The position numbers and the translations under genes are program-made. A stretch of DNA of 64,000 nucleotides from Manduca sexta (Eukaryota; Arthropoda; Insecta; Lepidoptera; Sphingidae). The notes under the pieces were generated by a model that searched no databases, was not told the origin of the DNA, and saw only the letters and a program-made list of their open reading frames with translations. Below, in pieces: positions 43,951-55,889 of this stretch (position 1 is the stretch's first letter; the number at the start of each line of letters is the position of its first letter). Location of the stretch: assembly GCF_014839805.1 (NCBI RefSeq), contig NC_051121.1, forward strand, positions 231,116 to 295,115. Direction: 5' to 3'.

Positions 43951-44190
43951 GTATAGAACGATTTGAACGTAATTTAAAGAAAATGACAGCTTTATTTATT
44001 TTTTAAATTTTCAATTCAAAGATGGCAAAGACCACAAATTTAAGGACAACTTTTTTTAAATAATCATTAATAACATGGCACAGGTGACTTGTAGATTCAG
44101 CCAAAAAAATAACCTAGCAGTAGGTACTTTTATTTATATCTCTTCTTTTTATTGTAATAATTTTTAAAGGTCGTAGAAGAAAACAAATGT
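43951..44190. other. Spacer between copia and P-type element
   Basis: AT-rich, no gene. It must contain the 3' non-coding end of the P-type element, but I could not identify its terminal inverted repeat or an 8-bp duplication. Confidence 0.5.
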
Positions 44191-44462
44191 TTATTTTTGA
44201 CGAGATTTATTTCTTAATCTTGTTAAATATTTATTATATGCTTTCATTTGCATATTAGGCAATTTTTTATTTTGCTGGCGAAAAATATCCGTGCCTTTTA
44301 AAATTTCATTAATTGTATTGCACCAATTAAACACTGTTAATCGCAAAGTTAAATCAAGAAAATATTCTAACACCTTTTCTTTGTGTATATGACACTCTAG
44401 CGATTCAAATACATACTTTGACTTTATAATATTTTTTAAACTTTCTATACTTTTTCCACATG
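44191..44462 (-). pseudogene. P transposase, C-terminal end of the last exon
   Basis: About 90 residues, starting at the insertion edge with CGKSIESLKNI and ending at a stop at 44191, with C-x-x-H (CHIHKEK) and a helical end (LTVFNWCNTINEILKG). It continues in frame from the segment ending at 50183 once the Academ-like element and one TGGTTT are removed. The first few codons of the ATG-initiated frame lie in the inserted element, so that ATG is not a real start. Confidence 0.75.
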
Positions 44463-44468
44463 TGGTTT

Positions 44469-44800
44469 GTAGTCCGGTCAATTTAGACATTCGAAGTTAC
44501 ATAAAGTCCCAACAAGCTGAATTTCTGTGAAGTTGTTCAAAACATAATTATAAACAATGTCTAGAAGTTCCCCATCATTCCCCTGTAAGGAAAAAATTTA
44601 ATTCAAGGTCAAAGGTCAAAAAAATGAGTTTTTCGCGATTTTTAGCAAAACGGTAAGTTTTATCATAAAAGTGCCTCAAACAAAAATTGTAGATCATAAA
44701 ATTATCTATAAAAAATGTATCAATACTTTTTTTCTTACGAGCCACCGTTTCTGAGATATAACGATTCAAAAAGTTATAAAAGTTGTTATCATAATATGCA
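44469..44800 (+). repeat. Left terminal inverted repeat of the Academ-like element
   Basis: This 332-bp arm is the reverse complement of 49835-50176, with scattered substitutions and small indels (the left lacks a CAAAAAATGAGAG-like stretch present at the right near 50140-50155). A minus-strand frame inside it is only a shadow. Confidence 0.92.
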
Positions 44801-44993
44801 CACGTTTCCACGCCACCTATGAGGTAGTGTACTTAGCGCGTTTTTTTTAACGTGGTTTCCCCAGTAGGGCTACTCCTCGGGTAAGTTGTGATCCTGTTTA
44901 ATGTAAAACTTTTGCAAAATAACGGAAATTTTCAAAGATTGGGAAAGATAAAAGCGATGTAAATGAAAAAAGTGTTGAAGTTTATTCGTCTTA

Positions 44994-47900
44994 TTCGTAA
45001 GTTTCAAATTCTTGTTCTTCTTCTTGATCTTCTTCTTGTTCTTCTTCTCCTGCTTCTTCTTCATCTTCATTTTGGATGCAAGTAAATTGCGTCAATAGCG
45101 ATGTATCGCATGATACTTCGTCGGAGTCAAACGAATCCTCCATTGTTTGTGATTCAATATTAGAGCACGACCGGCCTTGACAATTTGTGCATGCCAAAGA
45201 ACAAGACAGTCCGACTTTTTTGCAACCACATTTAGCACTGCATCCCTTTTTGCAGTTGCAAAAAATAGTGTTCAGCAGTTTTTCCGGCGCAGGTGGAAGT
45301 AAAGTTTGAACTGGCTCTAATATATTGTTGACCAACTTCCAACCCCAGTCTGTAGGGTCTAGCTGATAACCAAGCCACACTTGAACTTGGTAATATACTC
45401 GAAAAAGATGTTGGTGAGCAGCAACTGAGGTTGGAGGAAGACAAGCTAATTGAACTTGTTTTTATTTTTAGTATTTTTAACGAAACATGCATATCGATGC
45501 TTATCTAAACAGGTAGTTTTTTTAGGAGCTCGGTACATAGAAAGAAGAAAGCGGATGCCGTTGGTAATAACTTCTTGTTGAGTTGAATTACTTTTTTTTA
45601 AAAACTTCAGCACATTGAATTAAATCTTGTTTTTCAAACATTTTGAAAACTGCTGTTTTACCCCTCCTGTAAAATGCAGATGTCGTATCACAGCCAGTTA
45701 TTGCGTGTAAAAATAGTACATGATCTTTACACTTTACTAAAGTAAATAAACTTTTGATGAATATATATCTGATTGATGCTGAGCTTTTCCTGGTTTTAAG
45801 AAAAAAATAGTTTTTTCAGTTGGCGTTCGAGCAGTGAGTAATACAAGTAAGTCAACATCTTCACCAACAACAATAGTTGTATTTGTCAAATTGAATTGCT
45901 CTATTGCTGTTTCAATAATCAATACATCAGCATCATTATTAGCTTGTTTTACCAATATATTTTCAGCCGTAAACTTTTCTTTCAACATTGAAATGAACCG
46001 AGACTTGTTGTGGGTATTTGTAAGAAATTTCTGTTGACTGGTTGGGACTGTCATAAGTTCATCAAATAAAATATCAGAAGATGAAGATGTTGCTAAAGTT
46101 CGACGACGTTGTTCTGCAGCTTTGATATTTCTCGTGCAATCATCATAGCCATCAAATACGACAGTAACTCTGGAACCAAAATGTCTACGTACATATTGAA
46201 CGTATTTATCTAAGATAACGTTGAATGTTTCTTCGCTATCCCACACAACGCGGTGTAGTAAGTATCCTCCGTCAATGATGTATGTCGCATTAGTGTTGTT
46301 AATATCAATATTTACTTTTTCAAAACAATCGTAAATGGTAGATTTCTGTGTTTTACGCATCCCGATGTCATCAAATAACGATAAAGGGTAGGGAGCTAAT
46401 TCATATTCAAAATATTTTTCAATTTCATCTTGAAATGCTGCAGTAATACTCATGCGTTGGAACAATAATACAGGGTCAATAGGTACTTTTTCTTCATGAA
46501 CTTTTATGGAACTAGTCATAGTTAAGAGAGGAACAACTTTATCAGCGTGTTTTAATTTAATATTATTGAATGTCAGTCCTGTCATTTTTGCCATAGAAGC
46601 AAGTCCAACTTCACGAGCTTTATAACAATTAATTTTATCGTCACCAACGACACCACTCGCAATAGAAACAATTTTGTTAACCTCTGGAAAAGGATCATGC
46701 GTTGAGAACCACTCTAAAAGTCTTCGTATGTCTCTAGCATCTTTTTACTCGTGAATCACTTGCATCAACATGCTGCTCGGTCGTATCCATCCTAACATTA
46801 GCGATATCTTCTAATTTGTCACAAACTGTATTCATAGCATGCATACTATAAACCCATTTACTGATGACGCTCTCTTTTGTACTTCTCCCTCGAGCAATAC
46901 CTCCATCTGTCTTCATAGCTTTCATCATAGACTGCTCGATTACCATGTCCGTTGAAGTTCCACAACTTAATTTGTCTGAACGTCTAACTGTAAAAATCCT
47001 CCTGAAAACTTTTCGTAAACTTCAGGATCAATCAAATTCTGTAATTGTTCCATATCCTGCAAGTAAAGGTGTGCAGATTTAGCATAAGGAAAATGTCCAG
47101 ACGCGTGAAAATAAGGAAGCATTTCTTTGACGCAGTTTAAATGAGCTTTCCAATCCCCCATACGCTCAGCTCTTAGGAATTCTTTAGCAATGGAAACCAT
47201 ACAAAAATATTGAATCCAAAGTTTTGCAGTTGGTCCTCGTTCCTCATATTCTTTTAATTTTTGATTAAATTTATCAAGTAAAGCTCCAGATACTTCATCG
47301 TCATTTTCAATATCATTGTATGAAAGAGTATTACCTAATATATGCTCGATATTTACGATTAGATCTGCATCCATTATGTCATTCATTTCAACTTCTTTTA
47401 ATATTATAATTGCCAAAGTAAGCTGAAGTAGTGTATGAGCTCGAACAGCTCTTGCGTAAGCATGACCATTCAGCATTTTTTTCTAATGATTTTGACGCAT
47501 AGATCTCTGCTAGTACTTCTTTCATGCCGCTTCCTTGCATAATATGACCAATTGCTCCCATAAAAGACATCAGTAAATGAAATCCTCCAAGTCTGATGAT
47601 GATTTTTGATAATTCAGAGCCCTGAGGTGCGGCTGATACAATTTCTCGAGCTTTAGCATACAGGGGCTGGTCGAAAGTCACGATGCATACAGTGTGGCCA
47701 TACCGTTTTGCATTCTCTAATGCACAAAGTAAAGTCGTATAGATAGTATTATAGTTACTGGCTGGTTGGTGAATAAATGGTAAAATGAAATTTGAGATTT
47801 AGAATAATTCGTATGATTATTTGTTAAACGTTCAATAAAACCATTCCAACCGGGTAAAGACTCATTTTTCCATTTTCCATAAAACCATACTACATCAACT

Positions 47901-49450
47901 TTTTTGAGCAACGATACTGTTTCAGTTCCATAAACAAAATCTTTAACATTTATTTTACTGTAGCCTACTACACCGTCATTTGTATAAGTCTGTATCGGCA
48001 CATGAGCTTTTGCCTTGAAATCATTTGCTGAAAGAGTTTCTTTTATTCGTGGCATAGGTTCTTCTAGTAAAACTGAATGTTTTGGAGTAACAATTTGAAT
48101 AATACCCATTATGTGGAGCGTGTTATTGCCGTCTAGCGTATTTACATTAATATCAGCATTATCTGCAACGTATTGAATAAGAGTGCCACTTTCTGGTGGT
48201 AGGACATGAGGAGGACGATGGAAAACTGCTGCTGCCTCGTACATTATTGTATCATTATAAGAAGCACATAAACCAAAAGCCGAAAAGATTTGTATAAGAC
48301 GTTTAGACCCGAACCTTCGATGAAAAAAAACTGCGAGGCCTAATTGTAATTTAGATTTAAAAGACCTTGGTCGAACAGCAGTCATGATACAATGGCAAAT
48401 ATTTGTGCATATTAATTTTAAATGATCTAAATTTTATCGTTTATTTTTTAAAATCACTCGTTCCACAAGAAATGTCAATGATTCTGGGATTTCATTATTT
48501 AAATCTTCAAACATGCGACTTGGTGGAGGGTAGTTAGAATTATCAAATACTGCGGTTTGAATATCTTCGCGAATAATAGCTGCAGCTGCGTCTAGGACTC
48601 TCAATCGTTCTTCTGTTTTATTCATTTTTTTCTTTCGTACCAGGCTTGATTCAAAATATCATGATGATTATCCACTAAGCATATGAATGTTGATGCTCCC
48701 GATTTCTCAGTGATAATAAGTTTATCACCATATTTTACTTTTAGTCGTAGCTTAATCGTTCTGTTATCTAGAGTCGTAGTTTTGCAAACCTTTTGTAATT
48801 CGTTCAAAGTGAACTGACAGTCATCGCTATTTTCAATGTAAGTAAATATTTCCTCCATTGCCAAATTCATAGCTTCGTCTTTAGGACGACCCATTTTAGC
48901 TCCAGTGGAAGGTTTTAAAAATTAGCATAGCAATCTCGATGATACTTAGCTTCAGCAGCAACTAAATCATATTCAAATTCGACTCGAGCAAGAACAGCTT
49001 TTGCTAAAGCATCGTCACGAGCCCGAGCTGTTTCCAGAATTGAATCTTTAAATTGAAGTGTACTTACTTGGCTGATTCGACGCCGAAAATCTGAGGATTT
49101 TCTTCTTTCACTCTCTTCATTTAATTTCTCGCCACAAAATAAGCATAGTTCTTTGAAACAAAAGCTGATTCACTGATACGTGATCTAGTACGAGGAGGAC
49201 TTGCTGTGGATGTACTGGCTTCTTGTTCTTCACGTTGTCTTTTATTAGCTGCAGCAATAGAAGACTTTCGAGTATAATTTTTACGGCAATTTTCATGTAT
49301 TGTCACAGATTTCTGATTTTTGAGATATTCCGAAAAATCATCAGCTCTTTCGATACTTGCATTAATTAATGTCTTCATACCACGTTCAACAGTAACAACT
49401 TCACTTTCAGTTAAAAGTTTAGCACAAATAAAACAATATTCAGACATTTT
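44994..49450 (-). pseudogene. Large Academ-like protein: zinc modules, transposase-like core, XPG nuclease, CXC domain
   Basis: Reading from about 49447: two Cys/His modules (CFICAKLL...HENC near 49440-49285; CLFCGEKL...YHRDCYANF near 49140-48920), a helical region (48894-48434), then the core (48385-46734) with AVRPRSFKSKLQLGL, TFDQPLYAKA, RLGGFHLLMSFMGAIG, GHAYARAVRAH, GDWKAHLNCVKEMLPYFHA and DMVIEQSMM. The nuclease (46594-45560) shows YIIDGGYLLHR, VVFDGYDD, NNDADVLIIE, GEDVDLLVLL and AITGCDTTSAF, the spaced acids of XPG/FEN1 enzymes. The CXC domain (about 45265-45155) is CNCKKGCSAKCGCKKVGLSC plus a second cysteine run, ending in a Glu-rich tail. About ten frameshifts or stops break an original protein of roughly 1,400 residues. 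Which acids act in transposition is unknown. Confidence 0.75.
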
Positions 49451-49725
49451 TAATATAAAACTCAAAACAGCACAATATAGGTTTGGATAAACACGTGTTT
49501 TCACTACAGAGTGACGCTCAAGACTAACAGTATTTCATTTATTATAGCAGGTATAAGACCCTAGCCACGCACACAATAGAACAAAAGACAGATGTCTCGA
49601 AGTTACACTGGCTTAAAGATTAAGGGACTGGGTTTCATTTTACCTGATATTCTTGTAGTTAAAACTTATGTATATTTTATATTGTAAGTATAAGTTACAA
49701 TGACCGATAGAAAAATATTTAAACA

Positions 49726-49730
<5 letters not shown>

Positions 49731-49790
<60 letters not shown>
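49731..49790. repeat. (TA)n microsatellite
   Basis: About 30 uninterrupted TA units just inside the right inverted repeat of the Academ-like element. It is absent from the left side, so it is a later expansion. Confidence 0.95.
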
Positions 49791-49795
<5 letters not shown>

Positions 49796-49834
49796 AAATA
49801 TTACAACTCTAGATGTATATCCGTGGCGTACTCA

Positions 49835-50176
49835 TGCATATTATGACGATAACAACTTTTATAACTTTTGAATCGTTATATCTCACAAACGGTGGCTCGT
49901 AAGAAAAAAAGTATTGATACATTTTTTATAGATAATTTTATGATCTACAATTTGTGTCTGAAGTACTTTTATGATAAAACTTACCGTTTTGCTGAAAATC
50001 GCGAAAAACTCATTTTTGACCTTTGACCTTGAATTAAATTTTTTCCTTACAGGGGAATGATGGGGAACTTCTAGACATTGTTTATAATTATATTTTGAAC
50101 AATTTCACTGAAATTCAGCTTGTTGGGACTTTATGTAACTTCACTCTCATTTTTTGGTCTAAATTGACCGGACTAT
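49835..50176 (-). repeat. Right terminal inverted repeat of the Academ-like element
   Basis: A 342-bp arm matching the left terminus in reverse. Its outer end is ATAGTCCGGTC against GTAGTCCGGTC at the left, immediately before the TGGTTT duplication. Confidence 0.92.
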
Positions 50177-50182
50177 TGGTTT

Positions 50183-53100
50183 CTAAATACTTAATCGACT
50201 CTACAGTGATATTTTTAAAAAACCTCACGGCATACTCCGATGGGTAGGTCAATTTTAGAGGATTCTTCATATTTTTAAATTCCTTGCAAGAAATCCAATT
50301 ATTAATGGAATTAGTTTCATAATTGGATTCCTTGCAAGTCAAATTATCTTTACACTTTTTACAATCAATTTTTTTTAGAATTTTTCTTACAACCCACCCA
50401 GTAGTAAATGCACGTGAGTGAACATTAATTCTTTCTAACTTTTCTGATGTTATAATATTTTCTGATGTATTCTGAGACCCAGAGGATTCAGGTGAATCTA
50501 TATTTACAATATTATTTTTTTTAGTGTTGTTCATAATATTAAATAACGATTTTACTTTTAATAATTGTTCACCTGAATCCTCTTCACAATTAAATGTCTC
50601 AGAGTGAAATTTTATAAACCTTGTGATTAAGAGTGACTTAAAGGTGCTTTTGAAAGTGTGACAATTTAAATTATTATTTGGAAAGTTATACGCTCGCACC
50701 TGTCCAAAAAAGTTTTCAATGGGATCAGAGTTAAAGTATCGCGGGCGCATAATATTAATTTTTACTTTTTAAATATTGCCACACTCTCTGATAACTTTTA
50801 AGGGTAGTGACCCAATTTTTCAATGAAGGCAGACACTTTTTTACCTACAATTATCAACAAATTTTAAATTTTTTTTATAGCTTCTTGCCAAAATGCAATG
50901 TGGGGCGATTTATCTGTTACCGCTTGTCGAAGTGGTTTGCCCCTATTTTTCGTATTTGCGCCGTTCACGGAGTCAAATAGATCATCCATAAATGAAATTA
51001 TGTCTGCTGTATTTTTTAACGTAGTGCTGACAGTTTTTCCGTCAGCATAATGAGCTAGAAATAAAAGAAAATTAGTAAATCATTCAGATTAATTAAATAA
51101 CCGTGTACTTATATATTACTTATATTTAATAATAATATTAAATAAATAAATAATTAGGCTTGTTGGCCTTATATTATTATACTATAAGTGAATGTTGTCT
51201 TAGGGGGTTATAGTTGAGAGGAACAGATTAATCATTCTTAAAAGCATATTAGGAAAATATTAGCCACTAAATACTTATTTTCAAATTCTGAATATAGGTA
51301 ATATCATATACTTACAAAACTGAGCAGAATATGATAAAGTAGCTGCCATTGTCTTGCTAAATACTCTAGTAGCATTTTTTACCTGAAATTAAAATAATAT
51401 TTAGCTATAAGCTGAAGATATCTAACAATATAATATACACAAGTCTGTTTCCATAGTCCCGTATCAATTGGTGGTAAGGTAAGGTAAGGTAAAGTACAAA
51501 TAGGAAAACATTTGGCTAAATGCCTTAGAAAAGTGTGATGGAACCAATGCTATTCATTATAAATATGCTAATTTGCTGATAAAAATACAACCAATTAGTT
51601 TGCTTATATTATTATGATTAGATTTGTTTTTTTTTTAAATCCCAAGATCCCAAGTACATAAAAGTTTACTCATTTCTACATCAAAGAATTCTCTACATAA
51701 CTTGAAGATGCAAAGCTATTCCACAGACAGTAGTAATGCATCAGCTAAACTGAGATGATACCACTATTTTGGTGTTCATTGAATTAGAGGGAGCAATAAT
51801 TAGTTGCATGATAGGACACAACGTGATAAAATGAAAGTCATTGAATAATAAAGTAAAACATATTCATACCTTCATCTTTTTAATTTTTTCTGGAATGACA
51901 TGTTCATCATTCAATTTATGTAACAACCTCATTTCGGCATGATGGCAATCAGTTTTATAAACTTCAATTATGTCTTTCCATGTTGAAATGTTTCCATTCA
52001 ATTCTATGTTTTTTTTTAAAAAATTATTTCTTATACCTTTCAATAGGTGCGGTGGGTCATATATTACGCTTAGTCTGTGCCCATTGATTATTATCACATT
52101 ATCTGAAAATTAAATTATATTATTATGTGTTACAATTATACAATAGTGCTGAAAGTTATAAACATAATATTTAAAATTAATAATAAATAGTTATATCTGT
52201 ATGTAACCAAATTGTTATATTGTTATAATTTATCCCATATCAAGAATAATAATATTGCTCAATTTTATTATAAAATTATTAATTTCATTATGTATATTTT
52301 TGTTTACAATTTTTTTTCTAGAGAAATATGTTTAAATATATATTCAGCAATATTCTAGGTTTTTATAACTTAATATTTAAAATGAAATGTCTATTCTAAC
52401 TTACCAATCTTTTCACCTATTCTGAGTTGTTCCCTATAGACATCTTGTTGGAGGCTTTTTAGAGCAGACTGGAAATTACTTCCCTGATCACATACTAAAG
52501 TGATAGGTAAAAGTCCAGTGTCAATAACAGCAGTTACCATTTCTTTTAGAATATTTTTTAAGCAGCCAGCAGAGGTTGCTCCTTTACAGAAATAAAAGGC
52601 AACAGGTTGTTGCCACTTATGAATTGCTCCCCGCAGCATGAACACTAGAGCATGGTCAGCAAATTCACTTTTTTTTTCATTAACATGCACAAATCCATTT
52701 ATAACATCTTTATGTTTATCATATATTAATGCTGGTTCTAATGATATTTCATCAAATATAATTGAACAAAACTTTCTTTTTTCATCCCATGTATTTACCT
52801 GAAAATATGAAAATGAATATCAAAAATATGAATTTATTTTCTTATATTAGATTAGGACGTTGGACATTTTGCGACTGATATAAAGCATCCTTCTGTACTC
52901 CAAAATAGTAAATTTTTTATTTGCCATGTGTATTTTAAAAATATTATGTCTGCAAAATTAAAAAATTAAATATATATTACCTCTTGCTATACAGCTTCAA
53001 AATTTTGTTCATTTATGCCAGCTTCAACATTTAAATTTGTGATCATTTTATTTAATGTATATTTTGATGGTAAAATAAATATTTTTTGCAGAAATTTATA

Positions 53101-54030
53101 GCACTTTGGATTTTCTTCATAATAGACATAGCTAATAACTTTTCATCATCAGTGAATCGACGTCCTCTGGCTTTTTTTTTACATAGATTTATCTGCATCC
53201 ATAAAAACTTTTGTGCCAATGGATTAAGTTTTTCTAAGCATTTAATTATACTTAAATGTCTTGAAAACTTGATGGCTCTTTTAGCCCGTTTCTTAAAATT
53301 ATCTTCATTTTTGGACAAATTATATTCCCTTGATATTTTTAAAGTCAAAGGTGTGTGTCTTTTTTTGATCAAAAGAGCATGCCTTCGTGGTTTCAATACA
53401 GAGTGGATGGATGAAACTGAAATTGTATAAATTTACATTAATTATTGCTGACTAAATTTACAATCAATTGCATCAAAAATTATTTGAAAGCATTCTTACC
53501 AGTTGGTTTCCCAATAGTTACTTTTTCTATATAAGATGCAGATGGCATGGTACACATTTCTAAAAAACGATATTTAGACATTAGTACATAGAATACAAAT
53601 ATACTAACTAAATAAAAAAATACAAATTTCACAGTAAACTTTGTTCAGATTAAATACCTACTACTATAATTCATAGAGCCATGATGTCCACCTTTGCTTA
53701 CAGATTCATTGAAGTAAACAACCTCTTTCTTTGCCTTATCCCTATTCCCTTTTCCTAACACCGGCAGTACCTTAATAATTTTTGATATTTTGGGTGAATA
53801 TAGATAATATCATTGCAGTAGTGATTATCATTGTGATTCAAATTGATTGTTTGCTACTCTGTTATTTACAAATGTGATTCTAATTTTGTGTGAAGTAACT
53901 TACCACCTCCAATTCTTCTTCGTTTCTCTGCTACATGTGGTTTACAATAGGTATGATCCATGTGCCTTCTTTTTTTCATATAATTATGCTCATCATTGAC
54001 ATTATCTAGAAGGATAAGGTGTAATTTTAA
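50183..54030 (-). pseudogene. P transposase, central exons
   Basis: Blocks in order: about 54010-53905 (KKRRHMDHTYC), 53396-53052 (LNPLAQKFLWMQINLCKKK, FTDDEKLLAMSI), about 52800-52391 (FDEISLEPALIYDKHKDV with a likely catalytic Asp; KWQQPVAFYFCKG; LVCDQGSN with another Asp), 52097-51864 (DPPHLLKGIRNNF), about 51060-50880 (NTADIISFMDDLFDSVNG) and 50750-50183 (DPIENFFGQVRAYNF). These are consecutive motifs of P-element/THAP9 transposases. Intervening introns are AT-rich. A stop near 50870 and other small breaks suggest decay. Confidence 0.82.
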
Positions 54031-54220
54031 ACTTTCAGATATTTAATCATAATTTATCTGATCTGATTCAAGTGTTATTAACATAGAAGCTTACAAGTAT
54101 AAGGCCGCATCAATAGAATATATTTATGGCTTAAGTACTTAGTTATTATTCAAGTCCAAAGCATTTAAAACTGAAGAGTTTTTAAGTAGAAAATTTCAAA
54201 TAAATAATCACACAAATTTG

Positions 54221-54511
54221 CTACTTACTGGCTTCATCAGGTATTATCATTGTAGTCCCATGATTGAATATCGTTGGATATGCATCGCTACGTAGACGAG
54301 ATCTCTGACCCGACGAGGTAAAAAATGTTTTTACAAAATGTTTTCGACACACATACTGCTTGCGAAGATCTTGAGTGTTCAAGGTTCGCAATGAATCCGA
54401 ATTAATACATTCCAACCACTTTTGGGACATTATTTCACTTTTTGGAAACCTATAAAGGTTGATGTCCTTTCGTTTACTATCACAGTACTCAACGCAACAA
54501 TGATTAAACAT
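54221..54511 (-). CDS. P transposase THAP-domain exon
   Basis: The likely start is the ATG at 54511 (an in-frame ATG 20 codons upstream precedes the domain). The C2CH THAP zinc finger is complete: CCVEYC at the start, RFPK, W at about residue 30, and VCRKHF with the final Cys and His, followed by the conserved Pro. THAP domains bind the element termini. The exon ends shortly after the finger with a splice-like border. Confidence 0.8.
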   Translation of the reverse strand: MFNHCCVEYCDSKRKDINLYRFPKSEIMSQKWLECINSDSLRTLNTQDLRKQYVCRKHFVKTFFTSSGQRSRLRSDAYPTIFNHGTTMIIPDEASK

Positions 54512-54904
54512 TGTTTCAAAACACGATTGCAGGTTCAAAAACTGGGAGGATAAGTTACGGAATTTAATCAACGCAAAACTTCACTTGACTAACTTTAAAA
54601 CTGTAATGACGTTTGACAGATAATTATTGAGATTTGACAGATCACAAAAAACAACATGGTTGCCCATGCGACGGTGGACGAAAATGGCGAGAAGTATGAA
54701 GGGAGGAGGGGAAGAAACTGTCACGCATTATAGTTGAGCACAGATAATAAAACCCACGTAAACCTTGTATGAAGATTACCCCCCGTGGACTGTAGTGTTA
54801 CTAGTGCTAATAATAAATATTGGTTTCATGTGAAAGAGTGTCTTTATTGTGTGAACCCGGACTCTTAGCACACACACTACACCAGAGCACCCCCTAAACA
54901 AGTA
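54512..54904. other. Spacer and mosaic region, no gene
   Basis: It includes TTTGACAGAT twice (54614-54650) and a segment with AATAAATATTGG...TGTGTGAACCCGG that resembles the end of a retrotransposon LTR, but I cannot assign it. The 5' end of the P-type element must lie here. Confidence 0.4.
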
Positions 54905-54955
54905 CATTTTCTTAAAGATATGGTTGAAAAGAATGTTATAAGAATTGAATATGTA
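54905..54955 (+). pseudogene. Tiny copia RNase H scrap
   Basis: The plus strand reads HFLKDMVEKNVIRIEYVN, the far C-terminal copia RNase H signature, with nothing recognisable upstream. It is cut at 54955 by a partial LTR. It is short, so identification rests on this one motif. Confidence 0.5.
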
Positions 54956-55156
54956 AATACCGATGAGACTTTAAAATAAAACCACACTTCACTAACACAA
55001 ACACAACAGCACGTGAACTACTGTAACACTAAATCACTTAATCACAAACACCGCGCCACACAATTCACTGTATTCGCTTCGATATCACTCGCAGTTATCG
55101 CTCTCGGTCGCGTTGACTCGTACGCGGCCGCGCGCGCTTCTTTTATACCCGGCCGC
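54955..55156 (-). repeat. Partial LTR related to the solo LTR at 24621
   Basis: It aligns to the solo LTR over about 200 bp: AAATACCGAT, AACACAAACACAACAGCACG, CACTTAATCACAAACAC, TTCGATATCACT and TTTTATACCCGGCCGCATGTA. Both ends are truncated. The same minus-strand TATAAAA box is present. Confidence 0.88.
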
Positions 55157-55885
55157 ATGTAGGGGAAGGCCGGGCAAAGTGGATACCTTAAGATATTTAA
55201 GATTAGCAGAAAAGGTATAAGGTATAAAAACAAAATAACTAGTACAAATCGGCCTTTATTAATTGCTCTTACAAATACTGTCATCAATTAACCTAAATAA
55301 TTAAACAAATATTAACTGGAAATAAAATTCAAAAATGTACGAAAGTATTCGTTTTGCCCGGACCCTTGGGCAAAGCGGATACAGTACTCGGGAAAAGTGA
55401 ATACTCATGTTAATAACTCTGGAAACGAGAGTAACAAACTTAATAAACTGAAAAAAAAAACATAACTTGAACTTAAATAATTAGAAAATTAAGATTGGCA
55501 GTTATCACAAATATACCCTTCCGTGCCATCGAATGCGAAACATTCTTCGTGACATCATTGTTGACAAATATCACATCGAATCCAATTTTCAATAGGATTA
55601 TCATCTTCAATGTAAATTTCGCCGCAAAAAAAAGCATAAAATATCCTTAAATTTTTTAATTTTCTTTGGCTGTTTAGCTTTTTTCTTATTCTTGTCAGTC
55701 TTAGTTTTCTTAGGAACAGTCTTAACAGGAACTTTTGTTGATTTATCATTCAGTCCTTTATTAACCTTCTTAACTTTATTTTTATCAAATTTCTGCTTTT
55801 GGTCTTCCTTGATCGGCGTACTCGTTAATATTTCAGATTTTTGTAGTTTCCGTTTACGAGTGGTCATTGGTTTGGCAGAGCCCAC
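55157..55885 (-). mobile_element. pogo/Tigger-like element, 3' end
   Basis: The left edge GGGGAAGGCCGGGCAAAGTG resembles pogo-type termini. Upstream in minus sense lies the tail of a DDE_1 transposase: a lysine-rich linker (55885-55640) followed by a PHD-like zinc finger (FFCGEIYIEDD, ENWIRCDICQQ, CHEECFAFDG, ICDNC) at about 55640-55500. The catalytic core is gone; at about 55885 the sequence switches to a gag fragment. Confidence 0.7.
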
Positions 55886-55889
55886 TGCT

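Larger units (their letters stand above)
44469..50176 (-). mobile_element. Academ-like (AcademX) DNA transposon, 5.7 kb
   Basis: Both ends carry TAGTCCGGTCAATTTAGAC in inverted orientation and stay alike for about 335 bp. TGGTTT flanks both sides (44463-44468 and 50177-50182). One large broken gene on the minus strand encodes N-terminal Cys/His modules, a transposase-like middle, an XPG/FEN1-like nuclease and a C-terminal CXC domain. The Academ superfamily is known to include lineages with an XPG nuclease, which is why I use that name. The 6-bp duplication is longer than I would expect for Academ, so the assignment is provisional. Confidence 0.7.
44191..54511 (-). mobile_element. P-type element with THAP transposase, split by an Academ-like element
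   Basis: A THAP-domain exon (54511-54221) is followed on the minus strand by exon-like blocks typical of P transposase/THAP9 and by a last exon divided between 50750-50183 and 44462-44191. The 5.7-kb element at 44469-50176 lies between, with TGGTTT at both edges. Removing it and one TGGTTT rejoins the frame. The many introns resemble those of other insect P-like elements. Termini were not found. Confidence 0.82.

Noticed and set aside
44575..44811. 78-codon minus-strand frame
   Set aside because: It lies wholly in the left inverted repeat of the Academ-like element; the matching right arm does not keep it open as a gene.
45560..46594. A host FEN1/XPG repair nuclease gene
   Set aside because: It lies inside an element with long inverted termini and a target duplication, is part of a much larger broken protein and sits in a dead P transposase exon.
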